Below are positions 8,586 to 17,104 of a DNA stretch of 64,000 nt, piece by piece. Source of the stretch: Citrobacter sp. Marseille-Q6884 (GTDB taxonomy: Bacteria; Pseudomonadota; Gammaproteobacteria; Enterobacterales; Enterobacteriaceae); the NCBI RefSeq assembly GCF_945906775.1, contig NZ_CAMDRE010000002.1:558001-622000 (forward strand), given 5' to 3'. The position numbers and the translations under genes are program-made. Numbering within the stretch: position 1 is the stretch's first letter; each line of letters opens with the position of its first letter. Below the pieces are notes generated by a model. It worked only from the letters and a program-made list of their open reading frames with translations, made no database searches and was not told the origin of the DNA.

Positions 8586-9281
8586 TTAACGCACGATTGC
8601 CAGGATCACCGGGAACAGGAATGGGGCAACCAGCGAGGTAATAATCCCGCAAATGACCAGCGCCAGAGAACCAAAAGCGCCTTCCTGGTAATCCAGTTCG
8701 GCACAACGTGCCGTGCCGAGGGCGTGCGAGGCGGTACCCATCGCCAGCCCACGTGCGGCCTTAGTATGAATACGCATTGCATTTAACAGGATATGACCAA
8801 ACACGGCACCGAGAATACCGACAAAAATGACGCACACTGCGCTGATTGCCGGAATACCGCCAATACTGCCACCCACAGCCATTGCGATCGGCGTTGTGAC
8901 CGATTTAGGCATGATAGACGCAGCAATTTCCGGTGATGCTCCCAGCAGCAAGGCGATGGTGGTACCGGTTACCATTGCCACGACGCTGCCGGCAAAACAG
9001 ATGGCAATAATGGATTTCCAGCGGGCGCGGATCTGGTGTAACTGCTCATAGAGCGGATAAGCCAGAGCCACCACGGCAGGTTGGAGTAAATTGTTGAGAA
9101 CCTCGCTGCCTTTGAAGTAGTGATCGTAGGGAATACCGGTCAGAAGCAGAAAAGGAATAATAACGACCATGGCGACGAGCAGAGGGTTGAGCAGCGGCAT
9201 TTTAAACCGCATAGCCAATCTACGTGCGCCAAAAAATACCGCCAGCGTGAGGGGTAACGACCACCAGATATACGACATCAT
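8586..9281 (-). CDS. yohK: YohK, LrgB-family membrane protein
   Basis: This 231-aa inner-membrane protein belongs to the LrgB/CidB family, with repeated hydrophobic segments and the conserved PKSVTTPIAM (about 124-133) and MGTASHALGT (about 180-189) motifs. It is translationally coupled to yohJ: its ATG overlaps the yohJ stop. LrgAB proteins were described as holin/antiholin-like. Later work on bacterial and plastid relatives points to transport of small carboxylates, so a carboxylate permease role is possible but unproven here. Confidence 0.94.
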   Translation of the reverse strand: MMSYIWWSLPLTLAVFFGARRLAMRFKMPLLNPLLVAMVVIIPFLLLTGIPYDHYFKGSEVLNNLLQPAVVALAYPLYEQLHQIRARWKSIIAICFAGSVVAMVTGTTIALLLGASPEIAASIMPKSVTTPIAMAVGGSIGGIPAISAVCVIFVGILGAVFGHILLNAMRIHTKAARGLAMGTASHALGTARCAELDYQEGAFGSLALVICGIITSLVAPFLFPVILAIVR

Positions 9282-9676
9282 TTTTTAGACCCTTTTTGCC
9301 CAACGATTTTGCGTTCACCGTGTACAAGGTGGGAGCTCCAGCTCACGACCAGGAAAACGACCAGCGTACTGATGGTGCAGGAGACCACCACCGGACCAAA
9401 CTGGGCGCGTAGCAAGTCAAAGTACTGCATGATCCCAACGCCAATGGGCACAAACAGCAGAGCCATGTAGCGGATCAGGATATAGCAACCTGGATTCACC
9501 CATTTCGCTGGCAGGATCTGTAATGCCAGCAGGACAAACAGAATCAGCATGCCGATAATGCTGCCCGGAATAGTGATAGGTAGCAGCGATGCCAGAAAAA
9601 TACCGGCGTAAAGGCAGGCATAAATCAGCACGAAAGCGCGTATATATTGCCAGATAATATTCAGTGACTTGCTCAT
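9278..9676 (-). CDS. yohJ: YohJ, LrgA-family membrane protein
   Basis: This 132-aa protein of the LrgA/CidA family has four membrane segments and pairs with YohK. The start MSKSLNIIWQY at 9676 gives the E. coli length; the frame is open 12 codons further upstream but without family similarity. The yohK start codon overlaps its stop (ATGA), showing coupled translation. Confidence 0.93.
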   Translation of the reverse strand: MSKSLNIIWQYIRAFVLIYACLYAGIFLASLLPITIPGSIIGMLILFVLLALQILPAKWVNPGCYILIRYMALLFVPIGVGIMQYFDLLRAQFGPVVVSCTISTLVVFLVVSWSSHLVHGERKIVGQKGSKK

Positions 9677-9892
9677 ATTTGAAACCCTTGACGAGACTGA
9701 TTCATCATACAATTAAACTTTAAAACGTGCTACCGATCACACCATGAATTCTAAGCATAGTGGAAATAGATAACGGGAACAGTGGCGAAAGGCGACCCTG
9801 AAAAGAGAATAGCGGTAAGAACGTATCCTCTGTGCTTTCAACCCTCCTTCAGAGCAGTTAACATAGCGCCTCTCTTTTTTACAGGTAATGAT

Positions 9893-10831
9893 ATGCGAGT
9901 TTTACTGGCGCCGATGGAAGGTGTGCTCGACTCTCTGGTGCGCGAGCTACTGACGGAAGTGAATGATTACGATCTCTGCATCACCGAGTTTGTCCGGGTG
10001 GTGGATCAACGCCTGCCGGTAAAAGTGTTTCACCGCATTTGTCCTGAGTTACTCAATGCCAGCCGGACGACATCGGGTACGCGTGTTCGCATACAGCTGT
10101 TGGGTCAGTATCCACAATGGCTGGCGGAGAACGCGGCCCGCGCGGTAGAACTGGGATCGTTCGGTGTCGATCTGAACTGCGGTTGCCCCTCAAAATTGGT
10201 TAACGGCAGCGGTGGCGGCGCTACGCTCTTGAAAGATCCTGAGCTTATCTATCAGGGTGCCAAAGCGATGCGCGAGGCGGTTCCCGATCATTTACCGGTG
10301 ACCGTAAAAATCCGTCTGGGCTGGGACAGCAGCGACAGGCAGTTTGAAATTGCCGACGCCGTCCAGCAAGCAGGTGCCAGCGAACTGGTGGTGCATGGTC
10401 GTACCAAAGAGCAGGGCTACAAAGCCGAACATATTAACTGGCAGGCGATTGGCGAGATCCGCCAGCGGCTGACCATTCCGGTGATTGCGAATGGTGAAAT
10501 CTGGGACTGGCAGAGCGCGCAAGATTGCATGGCCGTGACGGGGTGTGATGCGGTGATGATCGGACGCGGCGCGTTAAATATTCCCAATCTTAGCCGTGTG
10601 GTGAAATTCAATGAGCCACGCATGCCATGGCCTGACGTGGTGGGGTTATTGAAAAAATACACCCGGCTGGAAAAGCAGGGCGATACCGGGTTGTACCATG
10701 TGGCGCGTATCAAACAGTGGCTGGGCTATTTACGTAAAGAGTATTCAGAAGCGACAGTCCTGTTTCAGGAGATTCGCGCGTTAAATAATTCACCGGATAT
10801 CGCGCGTGCGATTCAGGCCATTGATGTTTAA
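9893..10831 (+). CDS. dusC: DusC, tRNA-dihydrouridine(16) synthase
   Basis: DusC is an FMN-dependent reductase that makes dihydrouridine at tRNA position 16. The 312-aa protein begins MRVLLAPMEGVLD and shows the catalytic cysteine motif LNCGCPSK (about residues 94-101), followed by VKIRLGWD and the FMN-phosphate-binding IANGEI and MIGRGA motifs. The ATG at 9893 has CAGGTAA upstream. The frame is open for 37 codons before it, but those residues do not fit the family. It is divergent from yohJ and converges on ssuB at the inversion junction. Confidence 0.95.
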   Translation: MRVLLAPMEGVLDSLVRELLTEVNDYDLCITEFVRVVDQRLPVKVFHRICPELLNASRTTSGTRVRIQLLGQYPQWLAENAARAVELGSFGVDLNCGCPSKLVNGSGGGATLLKDPELIYQGAKAMREAVPDHLPVTVKIRLGWDSSDRQFEIADAVQQAGASELVVHGRTKEQGYKAEHINWQAIGEIRQRLTIPVIANGEIWDWQSAQDCMAVTGCDAVMIGRGALNIPNLSRVVKFNEPRMPWPDVVGLLKKYTRLEKQGDTGLYHVARIKQWLGYLRKEYSEATVLFQEIRALNNSPDIARAIQAIDV

Positions 10832-10858
10832 CTGAACGCTGACGCAATGGTGTTGTTG

Positions 10859-10886
10859 GCCGGATAAGCGACAAGCGCTATCCGGC
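10859..10886. repeat. REP-like palindrome at the dusC/ssuB junction
   Basis: GCCGGATA (10859-10866) and TATCCGGC (10879-10886) are perfect 8-bp inverted arms around a 12-nt centre, similar to the GCCGGATAAG type of REP sequence. It fills half of the 59-bp gap between two convergent genes that are far apart in E. coli. It could also end transcription from both sides. Confidence 0.7.
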
Positions 10887-10890
10887 ATCA

Positions 10891-11658
10891 TCAGCCGTGT
10901 TTACGTGCGGGCTGTTCTGTGTATCCTCTCTGCATGACCCGGTTTAAGACTTCCGCTTCCAGCTCAGCCAGCCGCACAGAACCCAGCCGACGCGGGCGTG
11001 GAATATCCACCGTCAGATCCAGACCAATTTTCCCGTCTTCAATCAGCAATACGCGGTCAGCCATAGCCACGGCTTCGCTGACATCATGTGTCACCAGCAG
11101 AACGGTAAATCCGTGCTCTTGCCACAACGAAACAATCAGATCCTGCATGTCCAGGCGCGTTAGGGCATCCAGTGCGCCGAGGGGTTCATCCAGCAGCAGC
11201 AGCCCGGGGCGGTGGATTAAGGCGCGCGCCAGCGCCACGCGCTGTTTTTGCCCACCGGAGAGGGCGGCAGGCCACTCGGCCGCCCGGTTTTCCAGCCCAA
11301 CCGAGGTGAGCGCCTGACCGGCTGCATCACGCCAGTGGCCTTTCAGACCCAGACCCACGTTATCGATCACGGATTTCCACGGCAGCAGACGTGCATCCTG
11401 AAACATCATGCGCGTATCGTCCTGCATGTCCGCCAGTGGCGTGGTTCCGGCGAGTATTTCACCGGCTGTCGGGGATTCCAGCCCAGCCAGCAGACGCAAT
11501 AATGTACTTTTTCCGCCACCGCTGCGACCGACCACGGCGACAAACTGCCCGGCAGGAATATGCAAATCTAACTGATTGAGGACGGTATTTGCGGCGTAGC
11601 GCTTGGTTACAGCGCTCAGCAGCAGCGGCGTTCCCTGATTTAAACGAGCGGTTTTCAT
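10891..11658 (-). CDS. ssuB: SsuB, ATPase of the alkanesulfonate importer
   Basis: SsuB is a 255-aa ABC ATPase with Walker A GRSGGGKST (about residues 43-51), signature LSGGQKQR and Walker B LLLLDEPLG. It energises uptake of aliphatic sulfonates through SsuC. Its start overlaps the end of ssuC by 4 bp, and it is the last gene of ssuEADCB. The length equals E. coli SsuB. In E. coli pepN lies beyond its 3' end; here dusC does. Confidence 0.96.
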   Translation of the reverse strand: MKTARLNQGTPLLLSAVTKRYAANTVLNQLDLHIPAGQFVAVVGRSGGGKSTLLRLLAGLESPTAGEILAGTTPLADMQDDTRMMFQDARLLPWKSVIDNVGLGLKGHWRDAAGQALTSVGLENRAAEWPAALSGGQKQRVALARALIHRPGLLLLDEPLGALDALTRLDMQDLIVSLWQEHGFTVLLVTHDVSEAVAMADRVLLIEDGKIGLDLTVDIPRPRRLGSVRLAELEAEVLNRVMQRGYTEQPARKHG

Positions 11659-12446
11659 ACTGTCGCCTCCTTCACATGATAAGCGGGATTCCAGCGAAGC
11701 CAGATACGTTCCAGTAATTGGGCGCTGACGTCGGCAAGTTTACCGAGCAGGGCATAAAGAATGATGGCGACCACCACCACATCGGTTTGCAAAAATTCAC
11801 GGGCATTCATGGCCAGGTAACCAATGCCGGCATTGGCAGAAATGGTTTCCGCGACAATCAGCGTGAGCCACATCAGCCCGAGGGCAAAACGTACGCCCAC
11901 CATAATCGAGGGCAGGGCGCCGGGTAAGATGACATGAATAAAAAGTGAAACACCGGATAAGCCGTAACTGCGCGCCATCTCGACCAGCCCGCGGTCGATA
12001 TTGCGGATCCCGTGCCAGGTGTTGATGTACATCGGGAACAGGGTGCCCAGCGCGACAAGAAAGATCTTGGCGGATTCATCAATTCCAAACCACAAAATAA
12101 CCAGCGGGATCAGCGCCAGGTGTGGAACGTTACGCAGCATTTGCACAGAGGTATCCAGCAGACGCTCGCCCCAACGCGATAACCCGCTGATCAGCCCCAG
12201 CGCCAGGCCAAGCGATCCGCCGATAGAAAACCCGATCAATGCCCGCCAGGCGCTGATTGTCAGATGCTGCCAAAGCTCGCCGCTAGCTGACAGCGTCCAG
12301 AAGGCTTCCACCACACCCTCCGGGGAGGGCAGAATGCGGGTGGAGAGCCAACCCATGGAAGAAGCCAGTTGCCATAGCGCCACCAGTGCGGTCGGTAAAA
12401 ACCAGGGAGCCAGGCGTAGCAACCCTCTTTCATTTCGTGTCGCCAT
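11655..12446 (-). CDS. ssuC: SsuC, permease of the alkanesulfonate importer
   Basis: SsuC is a 263-aa inner-membrane permease (BPD_transp_1) with about six segments and the EAA-type coupling loop around EMARSYGLSG. The start MATRNERG at 12446 has AGGAG 6 bp upstream; an ATG immediately before it (12449) is too close to that ribosome-binding site. The open frame continues much further upstream inside ssuD but shows no similarity there. It takes alkanesulfonates from SsuA. Confidence 0.95.
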   Translation of the reverse strand: MATRNERGLLRLAPWFLPTALVALWQLASSMGWLSTRILPSPEGVVEAFWTLSASGELWQHLTISAWRALIGFSIGGSLGLALGLISGLSRWGERLLDTSVQMLRNVPHLALIPLVILWFGIDESAKIFLVALGTLFPMYINTWHGIRNIDRGLVEMARSYGLSGVSLFIHVILPGALPSIMVGVRFALGLMWLTLIVAETISANAGIGYLAMNAREFLQTDVVVVAIILYALLGKLADVSAQLLERIWLRWNPAYHVKEATV

Positions 12447-12456
12447 CATCTGCTCC

Positions 12457-13602
12457 TTAGCTTTGTGCAACCTTGCGTGGGATAAATGCGTTAGCGACCG
12501 CTTCGCCCTGCTGATGAAGGCGCTGTGGCTGCGGAATGTCCGGGATTGCCACATCCAGGTGTGGGAACAACAGCTCTCCGACTTTCCAGGCTTCCTCCAG
12601 GTGCGGGTATCCGGATAACACAAAACTGTCGATACCCAATGCCGCATATTCGTTTATGCGCGCCGCAACCGTGGGACCGTCGCCGACCAGTGCCGTGCCT
12701 GCGCCGCCGCGTACCAGCCCGACACCAGCCCACAGGTTAGGGCTAATTTCCAGCTTGTCGCGCTTGCCATTGTGCAACGCAGCCATTCGATGCTGACCGA
12801 CGGAGTCTGTTCTGGAGAATGCGGCCTGCGCTTTCGCAATGGTTTCGTCATCAAGATGCGCGATCAGGCGATCCGCTGCTCGCCACGCCTCTTCGGTGGT
12901 TTCGCGTACGATCACATGCAGGCGAATGCCGAAACGGATCTTTCGTCCAAGTGCTGCTGCTTTTGCTCGTACTTGCTCAATTTTCTCTTTCACCTGTTCG
13001 GGTGGTTCGCCCCAGGTCAAATAAAGATCAACCTGCTCGGCGGCAAGATCCTGCGCCACATCAGAAGACCCTCCGAAATAGAGCGGGGGATGAGGTTGTT
13101 GCACTGGTGGGAAAAAGAGCTGCGCGCCGCGAACGTGAATATGCTTACCGCTGAAATCCACGGTTTCACCTTGCAACAAGCGTCGCCATACGTGGGTAAA
13201 TTCCGCTGAGGCTTCATAACGTTCAGCGTGATCGAGAAAAACGCCATCACCCGCCAGCTCTTGTGGGTCACTACCCGTTACCAGGTTAAACAGCGCCCGA
13301 CCATTGGACAACCGGTCAAGCGTGGCGGCCTGACGAGCCGCAACCGTGGGTGAGGTTACGCTCGGACGCAGTGCGACCAGAAATTTTAATCGCTGGGTGA
13401 CCGGGATCATTGAGGCAGCCACCAGCCAGGCATCTTCACATGAGCGACCGGTCGGGATCAGTACGCCGGTAAAGCCCAGACGATCGGCCGTTTGCGCGAT
13501 CTGTTGTAGGTAGCTGTGATCGACCGGACGGGAGCCTTGTTCGGTGCCCAGATAGTGCCCGTCACCGTGCGTCGGTAAAAACCAAAACATATTCAGACTC
13601 AT
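12457..13602 (-). CDS. ssuD: SsuD, FMNH2-dependent alkanesulfonate monooxygenase
   Basis: SsuD cleaves C1-substituted alkanesulfonates to aldehyde and sulfite, using FMNH2 from SsuE, in the cytoplasm. This 381-aa bacterial luciferase-like TIM barrel contains FNLVTGSDPQEL (about residues 104-115) and the arginine-rich C-terminal part of the family. MSLNMFWFLP is the E. coli start; a tandem ATG at 13605 overlaps the ssuA stop. The AGGAG spacing favours 13602. Confidence 0.96.
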   Translation of the reverse strand: MSLNMFWFLPTHGDGHYLGTEQGSRPVDHSYLQQIAQTADRLGFTGVLIPTGRSCEDAWLVAASMIPVTQRLKFLVALRPSVTSPTVAARQAATLDRLSNGRALFNLVTGSDPQELAGDGVFLDHAERYEASAEFTHVWRRLLQGETVDFSGKHIHVRGAQLFFPPVQQPHPPLYFGGSSDVAQDLAAEQVDLYLTWGEPPEQVKEKIEQVRAKAAALGRKIRFGIRLHVIVRETTEEAWRAADRLIAHLDDETIAKAQAAFSRTDSVGQHRMAALHNGKRDKLEISPNLWAGVGLVRGGAGTALVGDGPTVAARINEYAALGIDSFVLSGYPHLEEAWKVGELLFPHLDVAIPDIPQPQRLHQQGEAVANAFIPRKVAQS

Positions 13603-14573
13603 CATTTTGCTCCTGTCTGCGAGGTGGGTTGCCAGATTCGCTGGCGAATATCGACTTTTTTCGGCACCAGACGGTTGTCATAAAACAGATCGGCGGTTTG
13701 TTGCTGCAATGTGGCGACAGTCGCGCTAACGGGCGTAATGGTGGTTGGGGGACGATGATCCAGATAAGAGGCAATGACCGGTTCGGGTAGCCCCATGGTT
13801 TTTGCCAGGAGTGTAATGCTCTGTTCGCGTTGGCTGAGGGTTAAGGCATCGGCCTGGCTAAATGTGTCGAGGACACCGAGGACAAACGCCCCATTTTTCT
13901 CAGCATAAGGACGCGCAGCGAGATAAAACGAACCCGTCTGTTTGAGGTCGGTACCGTCTTTCAGGACACGGACGTCACCTTGCAATAAGGCAGCGGAGTA
14001 GTACGGATCCCAGATGGCCCACGCATCGACATTCCCCTGTTGAAAGGCCGCACGCGCATCGGCGGGGGTCAAATAAGTGGGTTGAATATCGGTAAACTTC
14101 AGTCCGGCTTGTTGCAGCGCACGAAGCAGGAGATTGTGCGCGCTGGAGCCTTTCTGGAAGGCGACTTTATGCCCTTTGAGTTCCGCAACAGTGTGAATCG
14201 GGCTGTCTTTCGGCACCAAAATCACTTCGGCCTTTGGTTTGGGTGGTTCGACGCCGACGTAGACCAGATCGGCTCCGGCGGCCTGGGCAAAGATCGGTGG
14301 AATATCCCCGGTACTGCCCAGATCGATACTGCCGATATTTAAGGCCTCCAGCATTTGCGGCCCGGCCGGAAACTCGACCCATGAGATCGTTGTTTGCGGG
14401 TAGCGCTTCTCCAGGAGTTGATGGCTTTTGGCCAGCACCATACTGACGCTCCCTTTCTGATAACCAATGCGCAGCGAATCAGGCGCAACATCTGCGGCCT
14501 GAATCTGCGATGAGAGCGACAGCAATCCCGCGAGCGCCAGCCATGGCGTGTGACGTTTGAGCAAATTAAGCAT
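13602..14573 (-). CDS. ssuA: SsuA, periplasmic alkanesulfonate-binding protein
   Basis: SsuA captures aliphatic sulfonates for SsuBC. The 323-aa protein has a signal peptide (MLNLLKRHTPWLALAGLLSL, cleaved near IQAAD) and the conserved RIGYQKGS start and GSTGDIPPIF ligand-site region. The chosen ATG at 14573 overlaps the last codons of ssuE (ATGCTTAA). The upstream extension of the frame lies within ssuE and is rejected. Confidence 0.95.
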   Translation of the reverse strand: MLNLLKRHTPWLALAGLLSLSSQIQAADVAPDSLRIGYQKGSVSMVLAKSHQLLEKRYPQTTISWVEFPAGPQMLEALNIGSIDLGSTGDIPPIFAQAAGADLVYVGVEPPKPKAEVILVPKDSPIHTVAELKGHKVAFQKGSSAHNLLLRALQQAGLKFTDIQPTYLTPADARAAFQQGNVDAWAIWDPYYSAALLQGDVRVLKDGTDLKQTGSFYLAARPYAEKNGAFVLGVLDTFSQADALTLSQREQSITLLAKTMGLPEPVIASYLDHRPPTTITPVSATVATLQQQTADLFYDNRLVPKKVDIRQRIWQPTSQTGAK

Positions 14574-15141
14574 GGGCGGCGCCTCGCAGGGGGTGCAACT
14601 GCGGGAGCGGTATGTCGCGACGATGTAACGCCAGCCAGAACGTGTCGAGCGCGTTGTCCAGACGTGACTGCAGGTTCGGCGTAAACTGGGGTTTATGCTG
14701 ATACTCGATGACCTGCGAATCATCAGCAAAGACGCCGTGTAGAATTTCCTGGGCTTTGAGTGCGCTCAACACCGGTTTTAAGGCGTAATCGACCGCCAGT
14801 AAATGTGCTACCGTGCCGCCGGTTGCCAGCGGCAATACCACTTTACCTTCCAGCGCCCGCTCGGGTAACAGGTCGAGCAGCGTTTTCAACGCACCTGAGT
14901 AAGCGGCTTTATAGACTGGGGTGGCCACAATCAGTCCGTCTGCCGCCTTTAATTGCTCGATAAACGTTTTCAGCGCCGGGCTGTCAAACCGCGCATAGAT
15001 CAGATCTTCGGGCTCAAAATTATGAAGATTCCAGTGGTAAACGTCGACATCCTGCCCGTTCAGTTTTTCTCGCGCATATTCCAGTAACGCACTGGAGCGA
15101 GAGGGAAAGCGTGGGCTTCCCGCCAGAGTGATAACGCGCAT
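14566..15141 (-). CDS. ssuE: SsuE, NAD(P)H-dependent FMN reductase
   Basis: SsuE is a 191-aa flavodoxin-like reductase that supplies FMNH2 to SsuD. It has the GSPR FMN phosphate loop at residues 8-11 and the TPVYKAAYSG segment of the family near residues 95-104. It is the first gene of ssuEADCB, transcribed away from pyrD. In E. coli the operon needs the LysR-type activator Cbl; I cannot point to a clear Cbl site in the 15142-15280 upstream stretch. Confidence 0.96.
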   Translation of the reverse strand: MRVITLAGSPRFPSRSSALLEYAREKLNGQDVDVYHWNLHNFEPEDLIYARFDSPALKTFIEQLKAADGLIVATPVYKAAYSGALKTLLDLLPERALEGKVVLPLATGGTVAHLLAVDYALKPVLSALKAQEILHGVFADDSQVIEYQHKPQFTPNLQSRLDNALDTFWLALHRRDIPLPQLHPLRGAAHA

Positions 15142-15283
15142 AATTTCCAGACTCTCCTTATAACCAATTGTTCTCTTTTGTTTAACATTGATAACAATTT
15201 GTGCAGTCTGGCAGAGAGATTTTGTTTACCGAAATGATTTATACGGCATAGAAAAGCTGAAAATTGCATAAAACGGAGATCGG

Positions 15284-15299
15284 AAGAAAACGTTTGCTA
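15284..15299 (+). promoter_or_regulatory. PurR-like operator upstream of pyrD
   Basis: AAGAAAACGTTTGCTA agrees with the PurR consensus (AnGCAAnCGnTTnCnT) at most positions, including the central CG. It lies just upstream of the pyrD promoter, where a PurR site is known in E. coli. Confidence 0.68.
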
Positions 15300-15340
15300 T
15301 TTATTGCCGCAGGTCAATTCCCTTTTTGCTCGCGATCGCA

Positions 15341-15369
15341 CATAATACGCCCCCGGTTTGCACACCGGG
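15341..15369 (+). promoter_or_regulatory. pyrD promoter and pyrimidine-sensing leader hairpin
   Basis: A CATAAT -10 element is followed by a C-rich start region. The hairpin CCCGGT (15352-15357)/ACCGGG (15364-15369) lies just upstream of the AGGAG ribosome-binding site. In E. coli pyrC and pyrD the nucleotide pools set the start position, and only the longer, C-started transcript folds this hairpin and blocks translation. The same elements are visible here. Confidence 0.75.
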
Positions 15370-15384
15370 AATCCAGGAGAGTTC

Positions 15385-16395
15385 ATGTACTACCCCTTCG
15401 TTCGTAAAGCCCTTTTTCAGCTCGATCCAGAGCGCGCTCATGAATTGACATTCCAGCAATTACGTCGCATTACGGGCACGCCGCTCGAAGCGCTTGTTCG
15501 CCAAAAAGTCCCCGCAAAGCCGGTCAACTGCATGGGGCTGACGTTTAAAAACCCGCTCGGTCTTGCCGCAGGGTTGGATAAGGATGGGGAGTGCATCGAT
15601 GCACTCGGTGCGATGGGATTTGGCTCGATTGAGATCGGCACTGTAACGCCACGTCCTCAACCGGGTAATGATAAGCCGCGCTTGTTCCGTCTGGTCGATG
15701 CGGAAGGTTTGATCAACCGTATGGGGTTCAATAATCTGGGTGTTGATAACCTGGTGGAGAACGTTAAAAAATCCCATTTTGACGGCATCCTCGGGATTAA
15801 TATTGGTAAGAATAAAGATACCCCGGTAGAGAATGGCAAAGATGACTATCTGATTTGTATGGAAAAAGTCTATGCCTATGCCGGTTATATTGCGATTAAT
15901 ATCTCATCGCCTAATACGCCAGGCTTACGTACGCTGCAATATGGCGAGGCGCTGGATGATCTGCTGACGGCAATTAAAAATAAACAAAACGAACTGCAAG
16001 CGATCCACCATAAATATGTTCCGGTGGCGGTAAAGATCGCCCCGGATCTTTCTGTGGAAGAACTGATCCAGGTTGCCGACAGTTTAGTTCGCCATAATAT
16101 CGATGGCGTGATTGCCACGAACACAACGCTCGATCGTTCCCTGGTTCAGGGAATGAAAAATTGCGATCAAATGGGTGGTCTGAGTGGCCGACCGTTACAA
16201 TTAAAAAGCACAGAAATTATTCGTATGTTGTCCCACGAGTTAAATGGACAACTGCCTATTATCGGTGTGGGCGGTATCGACTCGGTCATTGCTGCCCGTG
16301 AGAAAATAGCGGCGGGTGCTTCACTGGTTCAGATTTATTCCGGATTTATTTTTAAAGGTCCGCCATTGATTAAAGAAATCGTAACCAATATCTGA
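15385..16395 (+). CDS. pyrD: Dihydroorotate dehydrogenase (quinone), class 2
   Basis: PyrD oxidises dihydroorotate to orotate with electrons going to quinone, and is attached to the inner face of the membrane. The 336-aa protein has the N-terminal amphipathic membrane helix (YYPFVRKALFQLDPE), the FMN-binding NPLGLAAGLDK region, and NISSPNTPGL (about residues 172-181) with the catalytic serine of class 2 enzymes. The ATG at 15385 follows CAGGAGAG and gives the E. coli start and length. The elf/ycbUVF fimbrial genes that precede it in E. coli are absent. Confidence 0.97.
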   Translation: MYYPFVRKALFQLDPERAHELTFQQLRRITGTPLEALVRQKVPAKPVNCMGLTFKNPLGLAAGLDKDGECIDALGAMGFGSIEIGTVTPRPQPGNDKPRLFRLVDAEGLINRMGFNNLGVDNLVENVKKSHFDGILGINIGKNKDTPVENGKDDYLICMEKVYAYAGYIAINISSPNTPGLRTLQYGEALDDLLTAIKNKQNELQAIHHKYVPVAVKIAPDLSVEELIQVADSLVRHNIDGVIATNTTLDRSLVQGMKNCDQMGGLSGRPLQLKSTEIIRMLSHELNGQLPIIGVGGIDSVIAAREKIAAGASLVQIYSGFIFKGPPLIKEIVTNI

Positions 16396-16410
16396 ACTTT
16401 GCCTTAATCC

Positions 16411-16446
16411 GACAGCCAGGGCTTTATTTCTAGCCCTGGTTGTTTT
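16411..16446 (+). terminator. Intrinsic terminator of pyrD
   Basis: The arms CAGCCAGGGCT and AGCCCTGGTTG enclose an 8-nt loop and are followed by a short T run (TGTTTT). Confidence 0.85.
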
Positions 16447-16561
16447 ATATTCCTTTACTGTTGCTTATTTAAACATTTTACGCTTTTATTATTAGGGCAA
16501 TAAACGAAGCGGTAAAAGGATGCCGCCGCAATGGTGATGATTACGGAAAGGAGAGAGACTG

Positions 16562-17104
16562 ATGCGAATTAAACCTGACGATAACTGGCGCTGGTATTAT
16601 GATGAAGAGCACGATCGTATGATGCTCGATTTAGCCAATGGCATGTTATTTCGCTCGCGTTTTGCTCGCAAAATGCTCACCCCTGATGCTTTTTCGCCGT
16701 CTGGTTTTTGTGTTGATGATGCCGCGCTTTATTTTTCCTTCGAAGAAAAATGTCGCTATCTGGATTTAGCCAAAGAACAAAAAGCAGAACTGGTGCTTAA
16801 TGCGCTGGTGGCTATTCGTTATCTCAAACCGCAAATGCCTAAAAGTTGGCACTTTGTGGCGCATACCATTAACTGGTCGCCCGTGGTCGGTGACGCGGCC
16901 TGCGTTTATTTAAGTGATACCGAAGAGCAGGTAAATCTGCTAGTGGTAGAGCCGGGTGAAAATGCGGCGCTTTGCTTGCTTGCGCAGCCTGGCGTGGTGA
17001 TTGCCGGGCGCACCATGCAGCTTGGCGACGCGATTAAAATCATGAATGACAGACTGAAACCGCAGATCCCTGCTGACAGTTTCAGCCTTGAGCAGGCGGT
17101 TTAA
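16562..17104 (+). CDS. zapC: ZapC, FtsZ-ring stabilising protein
   Basis: ZapC binds FtsZ and promotes bundling of protofilaments at the division site. The 180-aa cytoplasmic protein starts MRIKPDDNWRWYYDEEHDRM, matches the E. coli length and has a strong GGAAAGGAGAG ribosome-binding site. It overlaps the convergent ycbX stop by 4 bp. Confidence 0.95.
   Translation: MRIKPDDNWRWYYDEEHDRMMLDLANGMLFRSRFARKMLTPDAFSPSGFCVDDAALYFSFEEKCRYLDLAKEQKAELVLNALVAIRYLKPQMPKSWHFVAHTINWSPVVGDAACVYLSDTEEQVNLLVVEPGENAALCLLAQPGVVIAGRTMQLGDAIKIMNDRLKPQIPADSFSLEQAV

Noticed and set aside
12001..12618. 205-codon open frame antisense to ssuC/ssuD
   Set aside because: It overlaps two clear operon genes and the translation is low-complexity Ser/Arg/Pro-rich without family features.
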